A stretch of 64,000 bases of DNA, taken from Lachnospiraceae bacterium (GTDB taxonomy: Bacteria; Bacillota; Clostridia; Lachnospirales; Lachnospiraceae). Position numbers and translations under genes: made by a program. Of this stretch, positions 43,201 to 51,210 are shown in pieces (position 1 is the stretch's first letter; each line of letters begins with the position of its first letter). Below the pieces are notes generated by a model. That model did no database searches, was not told where the DNA came from, and was given only the letters and a program-made list of their open reading frames with translations. The stretch is from NCBI GenBank assembly GCA_015056905.1, contig SVFI01000003.1, positions 124,001 through 188,000 of the forward strand. The letters are read 5' to 3'.

Positions 43201-43761
43201 ATTCTGCTTTTCATTATCAAGTTTTTTCTGCGCTTCGTTTTTACGGCGTTTAAACTTCACAATTCCTGCCGCTTCATCGAAAAGTTCACGCCTTTCCTCC
43301 GGTTTTCCGCTCAGAATCTTGTCGATCTGTCCCTGACCGATAATGGAATATCCCTCTTTACCGATACCCGTATCATAAAAAAGCTCATGTACGTCACGAA
43401 GTCTGCAAACAGTACCGTTAATCAGATACTCACTCTCCCCGGAACGATAAAGACGTCTCGCAATTGTTACCTCCGGGTAATCAATCGTAAGTGAGCGGTC
43501 CGCATTGTCAAGCGTAATAGCAACATACGCATATCCGAGCGGTTTGCGGTTTTGTGTACCGGAAAAGATAACGTCCTGCATGGAAGAACCACGAAGCTGT
43601 TTCACACTCTGTTCTCCCAACACCCAGCGTACCGCATCCGCAACGTTACTCTTTCCGCTTCCGTTCGGTCCTACGATACCTGTAATTCCATTATGAAACT
43701 CAAAAATTATTTTGTTGGCAAAGGATTTAAATCCATGCACCTCTATACTTTTTAAATACAT
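40201..43761 (-). CDS. smc: Chromosome partition protein SMC
   Basis: 1186 residues: N-terminal ATPase half with GPNGSGKSNVADAVRWVLGEQS, a long coiled coil (~170-500), the hinge (~520-640; GYGNSIRKVM), a second coiled coil and the C-terminal ATPase half with LSGGEKALTAIALLFA and CLLDEIEAALDDSNV. With ScpA and ScpB it extrudes DNA loops and segregates chromosomes. Starts 7 bases after rnc, as in Bacillus rnc-smc-ftsY. Confidence 0.99.
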   Translation of the reverse strand: MYLKSIEVHGFKSFANKIIFEFHNGITGIVGPNGSGKSNVADAVRWVLGEQSVKQLRGSSMQDVIFSGTQNRKPLGYAYVAITLDNADRSLTIDYPEVTIARRLYRSGESEYLINGTVCRLRDVHELFYDTGIGKEGYSIIGQGQIDKILSGKPEERRELFDEAAGIVKFKRRKNEAQKKLDNEKQNLLRVTDILAELEKQVGPLEKQAEKAKVYLRKKEEMKTLDVNMFLLENSHIQEQLESVTEKHRIADGDLLATKEKFEHIRDEYDRIAQSIERLEEEITNERNLLSSTSEMRGKLEVQINVLKEQIKAADDNEAHFMQREKNIRAQIQEREEEKNSFCEEKKQYDLEREEMQQKLDEAKEKLLGMQRQMEEYNENIESGKRTIIDALTERATIKSKAGRFDSMLEQLNIRKAEMSSKLLRARSDEQQQEEIISQLEDEFKRINEQIRQLNDRQSSLEERNHEITDILSEKDQKLRDTQVLYHQEKSKLEAISNLTERYDGYGNSIRKVMEQKQTEKGIIGVVADIVKVEQKYETAIETALGGNIQNIVTDDEETAKKMIEYLKKNKFGRATFLPLTSIEHPQEFKTPEVLDEKGVIGMACDLVSTDKRYRNVAKAMLGRIVVVDHVDHAVKIARKYDYGIRMVTLEGELLVPGGAISGGAFKNASNLLGRRREMDELEKKVKDFLKQVDRLLDEIEQTKAERMKVRQELEQVKATLQAKFIEQNTARLNVMQAQEKKNETGKGFEKLKEEQTEIDTQIQEIQEEKQRNADELKRSEEMEKNIQQQIAQMQEALEQIREGEAMQADAYAQMNTEVEKVLQKQDFMQQNVDRVNVEIGRITGELNEILENMNASKEEVERKKGDIAQLEKTIEASYTSQDENQEKLKRDTAKKQELTEKQKNFFTEREALSDRIQLLDKDVFRLNAQRERLQESLESQINYMWDEYEITLSMAAKLRDPEMTDLSGMKKQIAAVKDDIKKLGDVNVNAIEDYKVLMERYSFLTNQHDDLVKAEETLQGIITELDTAMRKQFNDKFAQISSEFDKVFKELFGGGHGTLELMEDEDVLEAGIKIIAQPPGKKLQNMMQLSGGEKALTAIALLFAIQNLKPSPFCLLDEIEAALDDSNVGRFAKYLHKLTKHTQFIVITHRRGTMERADRLYGITMQEKGVSTLVSVNLIEKDLTE

Positions 43762-43768
43762 ACAACAC

Positions 43769-44464
43769 CTACTTATGTTCTCTGCGCAGCGTCATAAGCG
43801 CTTCATACGCAGCTTTCTGTTCCGATATCTTTTTGGACTGTCCCTCGCCGTATCCAATACATTCTCCGCTGAGCACAGCTTCTGTTTTAAACAGTTTTTC
43901 ATGGTCCGGTCCTTCTTCTCCGACCAGACGATATTCAAAATCTGACAGTTTTTTTGCCTGAAGCGTTTCCATCAAAATGGATTTCGCATCATAAAAAAGC
44001 TGTTTATGTTCTAAATCATTCAATACAAATTTCAAGATAAAGCGTTTTGCTTCTGCGAGTCCGCCATCCAGATAAATGGAACCTATCAGAGCTTCCACTG
44101 CATCCGCAATAATGGAATCACGCTCTCTGCCTCCGGTCGCCTCCTCACCTTTACCAAGCAACAGATACTTCCCCAGTTCCAGTTGTCTTGCCGTAATCGC
44201 AAGCGATGGCTCACAGACTGCACTCGCTCTCATTTTGGTAAGGTTTCCCTCCGATGTCTTCGGATGCTCAAAATAAAAATACTCGCTGCTGACCATCTCA
44301 AGTACCGCATCACCCAAAAACTCAATCCGCTCGTAACTATCCAGCTTATTGATTTTCTGCTCATTCGCAAAGGACGTATGCGTCATCGCCTGCTTAAGAA
44401 GTTGCTTATTTTTGTATACATACCCTATTTTATTTTCTAATTCACTAAAATCATAACCATTCAC
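43769..44464 (-). CDS. rnc: Ribonuclease III
   Basis: Cuts double-stranded RNA in rRNA and other precursors. 231 residues with the signature YERIEFLGDAVLEMVSSEYFY, second catalytic segment DAVEALIGSIYLDGG and a C-terminal dsRNA-binding domain (GEGQSKKISEQKAAYEALM). GTG start at 44464 with GGTGATTTG upstream. Between acpP and smc. Confidence 0.97.
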   Translation of the reverse strand: MNGYDFSELENKIGYVYKNKQLLKQAMTHTSFANEQKINKLDSYERIEFLGDAVLEMVSSEYFYFEHPKTSEGNLTKMRASAVCEPSLAITARQLELGKYLLLGKGEEATGGRERDSIIADAVEALIGSIYLDGGLAEAKRFILKFVLNDLEHKQLFYDAKSILMETLQAKKLSDFEYRLVGEEGPDHEKLFKTEAVLSGECIGYGEGQSKKISEQKAAYEALMTLRREHK

Positions 44465-44510
44465 GACAAATCACCAATTTACTCCAACAGAGGCCCTGAC
44501 GGGCCTCCAA

Positions 44511-44747
44511 TTAACCATTTGACTTTGTCTGTTTTATTAACAAAAGAGCCTGTTCTACGGTTTCTATCTTTTCGACCTTTGCAGGGTCAAATGTTACATT
44601 CAGTTCCTCCTGCAAACGTACTACAATCTGAAAAATATCCAGAGAATCTGCTCCCAAATCTTTCAGAAACGTTGTATCACTGTGAATTTCACTCGCATCT
44701 ACACCGAGCACTTCCACAAGAACCTTCGACAAAACTTCCAGTTCCAT
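44511..44747 (-). CDS. acpP: Acyl carrier protein
   Basis: 78 residues, acidic, with the phosphopantetheine serine in LGADSLDIFQIV. It carries growing acyl chains for fatty acid synthesis and delivers them to PlsX. GTAGGAGG precedes the ATG. Directly downstream of plsX; fabD and fabG, which lie between them in Bacillus, are absent. Confidence 0.95.
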   Translation of the reverse strand: MELEVLSKVLVEVLGVDASEIHSDTTFLKDLGADSLDIFQIVVRLQEELNVTFDPAKVEKIETVEQALLLIKQTKSNG

Positions 44748-44760
44748 TACAAAAGACCTC

Positions 44761-45783
44761 CTACTGTTCGTCTTTTACCTGTATTTTTTCTTTGATTTTT
44801 TCGTTGATATTCTGTTCTTTAAATGTCAGGCACTGGAGAATTGAATTTTTGATTTCTCCGGACATACTGCTTCCGTGTGTCTTGACAACAAGTCCTTTGA
44901 GGCCGAGCATCGGAGCTCCGCCATACTGCTCAAGGTCAAAAGTGGAAAGCGTTTCCTTCAGTGCCGGTTTCACTAACAAAGCCCCGATTTTACTGCGTGT
45001 CGTTGACATCATTCCTCTCTTAATCTTCTTAATCAGAGTCTGTCCCACACCTTCAAATGTCTTAAGCACTACATTTCCTACAAAAGCCTCACAAACAATA
45101 ACATCAACAACACCTGCCGGAATGTCTCTTGCCTCCACACTTCCCACAAAGTTGATGTCAGGACACGCTTTCAAAAGCGGGAATGTTTCTTTTACAAGCG
45201 CATTTCCTTTTTCTTCCTCCGCTCCGTTGTTGACAATTCCTACTGTTGGATTCTTTACCCCCATAACGCTTTCCATATAAATGGAACCCATCTTTGCAAA
45301 CTGTACAAGATTGGACGGTCTCGCATCCACGTTAGCACCGCAGTCGATAAGCAATGAACAACCTCTCTCGTTGTCCGTCGGGATAAGCGGAGCAAGAGGC
45401 GGTCTCTCCACGCCTTTGATTCTTCCGATAAGCACCTGTCCGCCAACTAAAACCGCACCGGTACTGCCTGCTGAAACAAACGCATCTGCCTCTCCGTTGC
45501 GAACCATATTCATACCTTTTACAATGGATGAGTCCTTTTTGCTGCGGATTGCATTGACCGGTGCTTCCGCCATCTCAATCACTTCCGTCGCGTTGACCAC
45601 TTCCACTCTCTCTTTATCATACTCATATTTTGCAAGTTCCTCATTTACCGCTTCTTCACGGCCTACAAGGTACACAAATACTTTTTCACTCTCTTTTAAT
45701 GCTTCTACTGCACCCTTTACTACCTGTTCCGGTGCATTGTCTCCGCCCATGGCATCAACTACCACTTTTACCAATTCTGACAT
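44761..45783 (-). CDS. plsX: Phosphate acyltransferase PlsX
   Basis: Makes acyl-phosphate from acyl-ACP for PlsY. 340 residues with VVVDAMGGDNAPEQVVKGA, SAGSTGAVLVGG and PLLIDCGANVDARP-like family motifs. AAGGAGG precedes the ATG. After the rpmF terminator it leads plsX-acpP-rnc-smc-ftsY-ilvA, and its partner plsY is elsewhere in the window. Confidence 0.98.
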   Translation of the reverse strand: MSELVKVVVDAMGGDNAPEQVVKGAVEALKESEKVFVYLVGREEAVNEELAKYEYDKERVEVVNATEVIEMAEAPVNAIRSKKDSSIVKGMNMVRNGEADAFVSAGSTGAVLVGGQVLIGRIKGVERPPLAPLIPTDNERGCSLLIDCGANVDARPSNLVQFAKMGSIYMESVMGVKNPTVGIVNNGAEEEKGNALVKETFPLLKACPDINFVGSVEARDIPAGVVDVIVCEAFVGNVVLKTFEGVGQTLIKKIKRGMMSTTRSKIGALLVKPALKETLSTFDLEQYGGAPMLGLKGLVVKTHGSSMSGEIKNSILQCLTFKEQNINEKIKEKIQVKDEQ

Positions 45784-45852
45784 GGCTGTTCCTCCTTATA
45801 TAAGTCAATAAACCGCTAACTTATAATATACTTCAAACAGAATAAAAAAGCA

Positions 45853-45889
45853 AGAAAAAAGGTGCCTGTATCATCCAATACAGGCACCC
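45853..45889 (-). terminator. Intrinsic terminator after rpmF
   Basis: Reading leftward, GGTGCCTGTAT and ATACAGGCACC (45861-45871/45878-45888) form an 11-bp stem with a 6-base loop, followed by TTTTTTC. Read-through or a further promoter would be needed for plsX. Confidence 0.9.
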
Positions 45890-45905
45890 GTCAGTTCTTT
45901 CTAAA

Positions 45906-46088
45906 TTAGTCAGCTACGGAAATGATTTCTTTCTTGTTGTAGCTTCCGCATTTCTTACAAACTCTGTGAGGCATCATTAAAGCACCACATTTGCTGCATT
46001 TTACTAAAGTCGGAGCACTCATTTTCCAGTTAGCTCTTCTTTTGTCTCTTCTACCTTTAGAAGATTTATTTTTTGGACAGATAGACAT
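45906..46088 (-). CDS. rpmF: 50S ribosomal protein L32
   Basis: 60 residues with the zinc ribbon CSKCGALMMPHRVCKKCGSY and the N-terminal MSICPKNKSSKGRRDKRRANW. Four cysteines are kept, so this is the zinc-binding form. AAGGAGGTG precedes the ATG. It follows yceD. Confidence 0.97.
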   Translation of the reverse strand: MSICPKNKSSKGRRDKRRANWKMSAPTLVKCSKCGALMMPHRVCKKCGSYNKKEIISVAD

Positions 46089-46103
46089 CGTTACACCTCC
46101 TTA

Positions 46104-46613
46104 TCACGCGTTAAAGATATCTTTTATTACTGCCATACGTGGGTCCGGAACAAATGTATCACATCCGCAATCCCCCTCATTCAGGTCTTTGCCGCACACG
46201 GTGCAAATTCCTTTGCAATCGTCATGGCACAAAACCTTCATAGGCCAGTTTATCATAATTTCATTGCTGACAAGTGCATCCGTATCAAGCTCGTATCCTG
46301 CTACAAATGACATCTCATCCGCTGCTTCCGGAGTTCCTATGAGACTCTCCTTAAGATGTTCTTCCAATTCCAGATGAAGCGGAACCTTCACCGGTTTTAA
46401 ACAGCGCCCGCAAGGAATTTCACACACCAGAGAAATCTGTCCCTGAAGAAGCACCTCACCCTTCGCCTTGTTCGTCAGCGTCAGCGCCAGTTCTGAACAT
46501 TCACAAATCGGAAACTCTTCCGAATGGATGTTTACGACCTTTAGCTCATAAGCTGTGCTAAGGCATTCCGTCTTTCCTTCACTTGAAAAAATATCGGTCA
46601 GGTTATATAACAT
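46104..46613 (-). CDS. yceD: DUF177 family protein (YceD), 23S rRNA/ribosome-associated
   Basis: 169 residues with the family cysteine pairs CGRCLKPVKVPL and a second cluster CKGICTVCGKDLNEGDCGC. YceD is encoded with rpmF in most bacteria and is linked to 23S rRNA accumulation. ATAGGAG precedes ATG 46613. It is the first gene after a consensus promoter and probably leads the long lipid/smc/SRP block. Confidence 0.93.
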   Translation of the reverse strand: MLYNLTDIFSSEGKTECLSTAYELKVVNIHSEEFPICECSELALTLTNKAKGEVLLQGQISLVCEIPCGRCLKPVKVPLHLELEEHLKESLIGTPEAADEMSFVAGYELDTDALVSNEIMINWPMKVLCHDDCKGICTVCGKDLNEGDCGCDTFVPDPRMAVIKDIFNA

Positions 46614-46639
46614 AGCATACTCCTATCCACACTCAAACA

Positions 46640-46668
46640 ATTATACATATGCACTTTTAGTTTGTCAA
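46640..46668 (-). promoter_or_regulatory. Consensus sigma-A promoter of yceD-rpmF
   Basis: On the minus strand TTGACA (46663-46668), 17 bases, TATAAT (46640-46645). Both hexamers match the consensus exactly, so this is likely the strongest promoter in the window. Confidence 0.85.
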
Positions 46669-46696
46669 CCGATTTTTCAAAATCAAATCACTCAAA

Positions 46697-47110
46697 TCAG
46701 TCACAAGGATTCTCAATCCCTGAATCTTCCGACAAATGTGTCAAATAACGCTCCGGATTCTCCCGCATTTTCATAAAAGTATCAAATGCCAGCAATACCA
46801 TGGATGTCTGATTTCCTTTTGTTTTGCTTGTATCCATATCCAGTTTTGTCTTAAATCCATCCATCTGCCAGATTAAGATATCCACGATTGTATATCCGCA
46901 GATTTTAACCTCACAAGGGAAATCTTTTTTCACAAGATACATGACGTATTCTTTGTACACATCGTCATTTTTCAAAAATGCATCCCAAAGTTTCCCGAAA
47001 AATCCCTCTTCCATACCGCACGCTTTGCAGGCGTCTTCCGTCACTTGTTTTATCTGTGAACGGGTAATGACAAGTTTGTTATTCTTGTTGTTTTCATTCA
47101 TTTCCGTCAT
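46697..47110 (-). CDS. Small acidic unknown protein
   Basis: 137 residues from ATG 47110 with GAGAGGAG upstream; the 218-residue track ORF runs back through the divergent gene and is not supported. It is helical, with scattered cysteines (ACKACGMEEGFFGKLW, DFPCEVKICGY) and no membrane segment or known motif. It has a promoter divergent from the 144-residue gene. I do not recognise the family. Confidence 0.7.
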   Translation of the reverse strand: MTEMNENNKNNKLVITRSQIKQVTEDACKACGMEEGFFGKLWDAFLKNDDVYKEYVMYLVKKDFPCEVKICGYTIVDILIWQMDGFKTKLDMDTSKTKGNQTSMVLLAFDTFMKMRENPERYLTHLSEDSGIENPCD

Positions 47111-47146
47111 ATAACTCCTCTCTTTTCCACGGATTCTATATCCCAC

Positions 47147-47175
47147 ATCATAACATAATTTTCTGTCTTTTGGAA
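47147..47175 (-). promoter_or_regulatory. Probable promoter of the 137-residue protein gene
   Basis: On the minus strand TTCCAA (47170-47175), 17 bases, TATGAT (47147-47152) preceded by TGT (extended -10). Confidence 0.45.
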
Positions 47176-47222
47176 ATAATACATACGGAAAACAATCACA
47201 AACCAAAAGGAGGCAATCGAAA

Positions 47223-47657
47223 ATGACGCACAAAGATTCCATCAAACTTCTCCGCGAATGCGAAGCAGGATGCAGCATGGGCATCTCATCCATCGACGAA
47301 ATCCTCGACAAAGTCCGCGACGATAAATATGTCCGAATTTTGCAGGAAAGCAAAGACCATCACGACAAACTGAAAAATGAAATCCACAACCTCTTAGAAC
47401 AGGCAGGTTGTGAAGACAAAGAACCTTCCATGATGGCAGAAAGTATGGCATCACTCAAAACTGCCTTCAAAATGCAAATGGATGATTCCGACCGGACAGC
47501 TGCGGATCTTATCGTGTCCGGCTGTCAAATGGGAATCCGCTCCCTTCATAAATATAAAAATAAATATGACGGAGCCGGACACACCGCCACGGATATATGC
47601 AACCGGCTTCTTGACATCGAAGATGAACTCTGCCATAAAAGCTTTCCTTATCTATAG
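47223..47657 (+). CDS. Helical unknown protein (DUF2383/ferritin-like?)
   Basis: 144 residues, all-helical, with spacing suggestive of a four-helix bundle: SIKLLRECEAGCSMGISSIDEIL, ILQESKDHHDKLKNEIHNLL, and SGCQMGIRSLHKYKNKY. Two similar segments (GCSMGISSIDE and GCQMGIRSLHK) hint at an internal repeat. The Glu/His content would allow metal binding, but no clear ferritin motif pair is seen. AAGGAGG lies 9 bases upstream. Single gene, divergent from the 137-residue gene. Confidence 0.75.
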   Translation: MTHKDSIKLLRECEAGCSMGISSIDEILDKVRDDKYVRILQESKDHHDKLKNEIHNLLEQAGCEDKEPSMMAESMASLKTAFKMQMDDSDRTAADLIVSGCQMGIRSLHKYKNKYDGAGHTATDICNRLLDIEDELCHKSFPYL

Positions 47658-47666
47658 TCTTAAAAT

Positions 47667-47695
47667 TTGTAAAATACTGCCATATATGCTATATT
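47667..47695 (+). promoter_or_regulatory. Probable promoter of the membrane GT-C protein gene
   Basis: TTGTAA (47667-47672), 17 bases, TATATT (47690-47695) preceded by TGC (extended -10). Confidence 0.55.
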
Positions 47696-47726
47696 CAAAA
47701 TTAAGAAAAAAAAATGAGGTTAGACT

Positions 47727-49289
47727 ATGGCAAAACTAATGAAAAAGCTGAGAATCCCTATGACCGTACTCATGGTGATTGCGCATATATTAATCGTAAA
47801 AAACAGAGATAAAGTAACCTTTTCAATGCCGGAACAGCCGCAGCTTTATATTTATGGAATTTTAGGTATCGCTGTGGCATTCTGCTTCTTATTTTACTTT
47901 ATTCTCATTACAGTAATACAGAAACTGCTTGAAAAAGATAAAAAATTTCTCGCTTACTTTAAATATTTTGCCGGCTATTTTGCATTCATGAGCGTTTTCT
48001 GGCTGCTGACATGGCCGGGAATATTTAAAGGCGATGAATTTTACGTCATACGGGGCGCACTGAATTTCACCCTCTCCGGTGGACAATCCGGACTGACAAG
48101 CATTCTTTATATTGTTGCCCTGCTGTTCTTTCCTTCGATGGCAACCATCACTTTCGTGCAGTTACTCATCATATGCACTCTGTTTTCTGTCATTATGCAT
48201 GATATGGAAGAACTGATTACCGGAAAGCAACGCCTGTTGCTTTATATTCCGTTCCTTCTGCTCCCGGTAATAGACGGCAATCTGTTTACACTGCGTGCAA
48301 CCCTTGTTTCGTGGCTTTTTCTCTTTGTCATGTGCAAACTGTACTATCTTGCAAAAAAAGACTGCATTTCCTTACAAAATGCTTTATTGCTTTCTGCAAT
48401 TTGCGGACTTTTAACCGCTTGGAGAAGCGAATACATATATTTGCTGGTACTGTTACCTGCCACATTACTGATTTTAAAAAAGATCAACTTTAAACAGGCG
48501 ATTTTGGTCTTCTTTGTTTTCATTTTAAGCTATAGCTTATTTCAAGTCCCGAACAAAATCGCTTTAAACGGAAGCAACAAGTATCCGATTTCCCTCGTTT
48601 TAAATCCTGTGGCCAACTTATTTACGGAAGTTGAGACACTGAAAGGACCTGCTGTTTATGATGATGTCATGGAAATCAATACTTTGGTAGATGCTGCACT
48701 GTTACGTCAATCGGCTTCCGTGCGAAACATCAGCCAGTACTGGAACATTCCGGACATTTTACCGGAAGAAAAGCTTTCTTCGTTTATGAAATCAGCTCTT
48801 CGCCTGATCATATACAATCCGGACAAATTCATGAAATACCGCTGGCAGACATTCGCATATACGAACGGCCTTTATCCTGACAGGGTAAATCATCCATGCG
48901 GTACCGTCGACAGTATTAACAAACTAGTTTACTATGATATGGACTATAAAACAATGTTCGTCTTTATGAACCCGCCATTCGGACAGGAACTCCGCGAGAA
49001 GACCATTTCCGTTCTTGCCTGCAGAACTTACGGACAGGATGAAATCAAAACAAATGCACTTCTGCCTGTCTTTTACAACTGCATTCCGGTAATTCTCTGC
49101 ATGCTTGTATTATTTGTACTTGCATGTTGCAAAAAAGACAAATTGACTGCAATGCTGGTTCTTATGATAAGTGCGCAGGTGGCTCTTATTTTCCTGACTG
49201 CACCGGCGATGTTTTTTATGTATTATTTCTGCTTCTATTTAAGCGGATATTTCTTAACAGCATTAGCCATTGCTGACAAACAAAAATAA
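47727..49289 (+). CDS. Multi-pass membrane protein, GT-C glycosyltransferase-like (DUF6020-like)
   Basis: 520 residues with about 11-12 membrane helices. After the third helix an external loop carries FWLLTWPGIFKGDEFYVIRGALNF, an acidic site in the place used by GT-C enzymes. A large external loop (~295-420) follows. This resembles DUF6020-type proteins, probably surface polymer glycosyltransferases. It is a single plus-strand gene and the third GT-C-like protein in the window. GAGGT precedes the ATG. Confidence 0.65.
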   Translation: MAKLMKKLRIPMTVLMVIAHILIVKNRDKVTFSMPEQPQLYIYGILGIAVAFCFLFYFILITVIQKLLEKDKKFLAYFKYFAGYFAFMSVFWLLTWPGIFKGDEFYVIRGALNFTLSGGQSGLTSILYIVALLFFPSMATITFVQLLIICTLFSVIMHDMEELITGKQRLLLYIPFLLLPVIDGNLFTLRATLVSWLFLFVMCKLYYLAKKDCISLQNALLLSAICGLLTAWRSEYIYLLVLLPATLLILKKINFKQAILVFFVFILSYSLFQVPNKIALNGSNKYPISLVLNPVANLFTEVETLKGPAVYDDVMEINTLVDAALLRQSASVRNISQYWNIPDILPEEKLSSFMKSALRLIIYNPDKFMKYRWQTFAYTNGLYPDRVNHPCGTVDSINKLVYYDMDYKTMFVFMNPPFGQELREKTISVLACRTYGQDEIKTNALLPVFYNCIPVILCMLVLFVLACCKKDKLTAMLVLMISAQVALIFLTAPAMFFMYYFCFYLSGYFLTALAIADKQK

Positions 49290-49294
49290 AACAA

Positions 49295-49334
49295 AATCAG
49301 GCGTTTCCCATATATATACGGGAAACGCCTGATT
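49295..49334. terminator. Bidirectional terminator between GT-C gene and anti-sigma gene
   Basis: AATCAGGCGTTTCCC (49295-49309) and GGGAAACGCCTGATT (49320-49334) form a perfect 15-bp stem, with A/T-rich flanks on both sides. Confidence 0.9.
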
Positions 49335-49351
49335 TATTCTCTATTACATCT

Positions 49352-50554
49352 CTACTGCAACAAATTGACTGCAAGCTCCATATTCTCCGGTGATACTTCA
49401 TTTGAGGCTGAAGAAACCGAAGTGACTACCGGTCCCTCTCCTTCCATGACATACATTTTATTACTGCAATGCATGAGTTTTTGCTCTACCACGAACACAC
49501 ATCCTGTACTCTGGTCTTCATACGTAATCCACACCTTGTAAATCCATCTGCTCTTTTCATCATCGAAATCCCAAAGACTGTAATTCACGTTTTTAATATA
49601 GCATCCGTTTGCTGCCAGTTTTTGTAACTTTACTTTTTTCAGTCGTGAAAATTCCTGATCTTCCTCTTCATCTGATTTTTTCGTTACTAAAACAAGTCCG
49701 CCTCCCATATTCTTTGCTTCACCGCTTATTAATTTGCGATAACTGCTCTGTGCAGAGTATGGCAACGTTATTTTCAACAAAATATCATCATACGGAAGCA
49801 TTCCCCCTGTAAAACTTACTTCATCACATGACATGATTCTGTCCGAATTTTCAATCACCGTAAATTTTCCATGGGCCACTTTAGTGAATTCCATCGTATA
49901 TAAGATTTCATCCCCTTTATAAAATTCAATTCCGATTAATGATTCAAAATCATCTGCAGCATACGTCTGATAATATGGGATGGACAATAACGCACTAATT
50001 CTAACTCTTACATTCTTTCCTGCAAAATAATGCTCGCATGCCTGTTTTACATCCTTTTCCATGCTTGCCAGATAAGTATCCATATCCTCAAATGCTCCGG
50101 TACTGCGGAGTAGATATGCATCTTCGAAATGATAAGCAAGCAGTTCCATGAATTTTTCTGTTTCGCCTTCTGCCAAATCCTCACAAGCCGCTTTCACTTT
50201 AATCATATCACCAATCATGGTAAATCCCGGCCACAGATTGGTTGCCTCACCGACACAAAGCAGTCCGAAAGTCCCCAAAAAAATAAAAAGAGCAACTCCA
50301 AGCGCAATCACCTTCCGCTTACTTCTTTTCATCCTTTTTCCTACTTTTTTCATCGGCTCGATTTCTGATGCCCGCTTCTCCCTCACATCCGACAAAACCT
50401 TGTTCTCATTCTTTAATTCATTTCTGTAGTGCTCTAATTTTGTTTCGCATTCCGGACAATCCTTCAAATGCACTTCCAATTCCCTGCGCGTTTCCGGCGA
50501 GCATAAATCATCTACATATAAGGTTAATAAATCTCTTGCAACTTCACATTTCAT
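49352..50554 (-). CDS. Membrane anti-sigma factor with zf-HC2 domain
   Basis: 400 residues from ATG 50554 (MKCEVARDLLTLYVDDLCSPE). N-terminal zinc-finger anti-sigma domain with HLKDCPEC, a linker, one membrane helix (~80-103; VIALGVALFIFLGTFGLLCVG) and a large ~295-residue external domain of unknown fold. It binds the sigma factor encoded 16 bases upstream and releases it on a signal sensed outside. The large sensor domain is much longer than in RsiW-type proteins. Confidence 0.88.
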   Translation of the reverse strand: MKCEVARDLLTLYVDDLCSPETRRELEVHLKDCPECETKLEHYRNELKNENKVLSDVREKRASEIEPMKKVGKRMKRSKRKVIALGVALFIFLGTFGLLCVGEATNLWPGFTMIGDMIKVKAACEDLAEGETEKFMELLAYHFEDAYLLRSTGAFEDMDTYLASMEKDVKQACEHYFAGKNVRVRISALLSIPYYQTYAADDFESLIGIEFYKGDEILYTMEFTKVAHGKFTVIENSDRIMSCDEVSFTGGMLPYDDILLKITLPYSAQSSYRKLISGEAKNMGGGLVLVTKKSDEEEDQEFSRLKKVKLQKLAANGCYIKNVNYSLWDFDDEKSRWIYKVWITYEDQSTGCVFVVEQKLMHCSNKMYVMEGEGPVVTSVSSASNEVSPENMELAVNLLQ

Positions 50555-50570
50555 AACCAAACCCTGCCTT

Positions 50571-51065
50571 TCACTTTTCTTCCATCCGCTCAATCAACAT
50601 ATCTTTACTGCGAAGGTAGGTGACGCGTCCCCAAACCTCAGATTTTCCAAACATTTGTCCGATCTCACGAAATGGCAATTCTGCGTAAAACCGTAAAAGA
50701 AAAACTTCTTTGTACGGTTCCGGTAATTGATGTATGTACATACGAATTTCTTTTGCGCTTTCTTTTGAAAGAACTTCCTCCTCCGGCGTGAGCTCGCCGC
50801 CGTTGATTCCGTCCAACGCAATTTCTGTATCTGCGTATCTTTTATTTTTGCGCAAATAATCATAATATGTGTTTTTCGCAATCTGGCAAAGCCATGTGGT
50901 CAGTTTGCATTTTCCGTCAAAAGCATCGATATGTTCCATTGCTTTTAAGAAAGTATCCTGCATTAAATCTTCCGCCAAATGCGTATCCTGACACATCTTA
51001 TACAAAAAAACATATACTACTTTCGCATGCTCCTGATACATAGCATTTATATCCGTATTCTTCAC
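50571..51065 (-). CDS. ECF-type RNA polymerase sigma factor
   Basis: 164 residues: region 2 (AKVVYVFLYKMCQDTHLAEDLMQDTFLKAME; TWLCQIAKNTYYDYLRKN) and region 4 (LPEPYKEVFLLRFYAELPFREIGQMFGKSEVWGRVTYLR). The track GTG start at 51074 is touching its ribosome site; GTG 51065, 8 bases after AGGAGG, fits better. It forms a unit with the anti-sigma gene and has an ECF-type promoter upstream, suggesting autoregulation. Confidence 0.93.
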   Translation of the reverse strand: MKNTDINAMYQEHAKVVYVFLYKMCQDTHLAEDLMQDTFLKAMEHIDAFDGKCKLTTWLCQIAKNTYYDYLRKNKRYADTEIALDGINGGELTPEEEVLSKESAKEIRMYIHQLPEPYKEVFLLRFYAELPFREIGQMFGKSEVWGRVTYLRSKDMLIERMEEK

Positions 51066-51090
51066 ATCAATCACCTCCTCCCACTTACTT

Positions 51091-51117
51091 AAACGTACAA
51101 AAAGGAATTTCGTTACA
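51091..51117 (-). promoter_or_regulatory. ECF-type promoter of the sigma/anti-sigma operon
   Basis: On the minus strand TGTAAC (51112-51117), 16 bases, CGTTT (51091-51095). It fits the AAC ... N16 ... CGT pattern of ECF sigma factors such as SigW and SigV. Confidence 0.65.
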
Positions 51118-51140
51118 AATAATTATAAATTTTTATTTAC

Positions 51141-51200
51141 AAAAAAGGAGTATCGCTTGTAAGCTGTTACCTTTAAAACACCTTATCTTGCAATACTCCT
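51141..51200 (-). terminator. Terminator of pta
   Basis: Reading leftward, AGGAGTATTGC and GCGATACTCCT (51190-51200/51146-51156) form an 11-bp stem with a 33-base loop, followed by TTTTTT. The large loop makes it less typical. Confidence 0.65.
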
Positions 51201-51210
51201 ATCATTATCA

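Noticed and set aside
46697-47353. 218-residue version of the small acidic protein
   Set aside because: Its first 81 codons run through the divergent promoter and the 144-residue gene; ATG 47110 has a good ribosome site.
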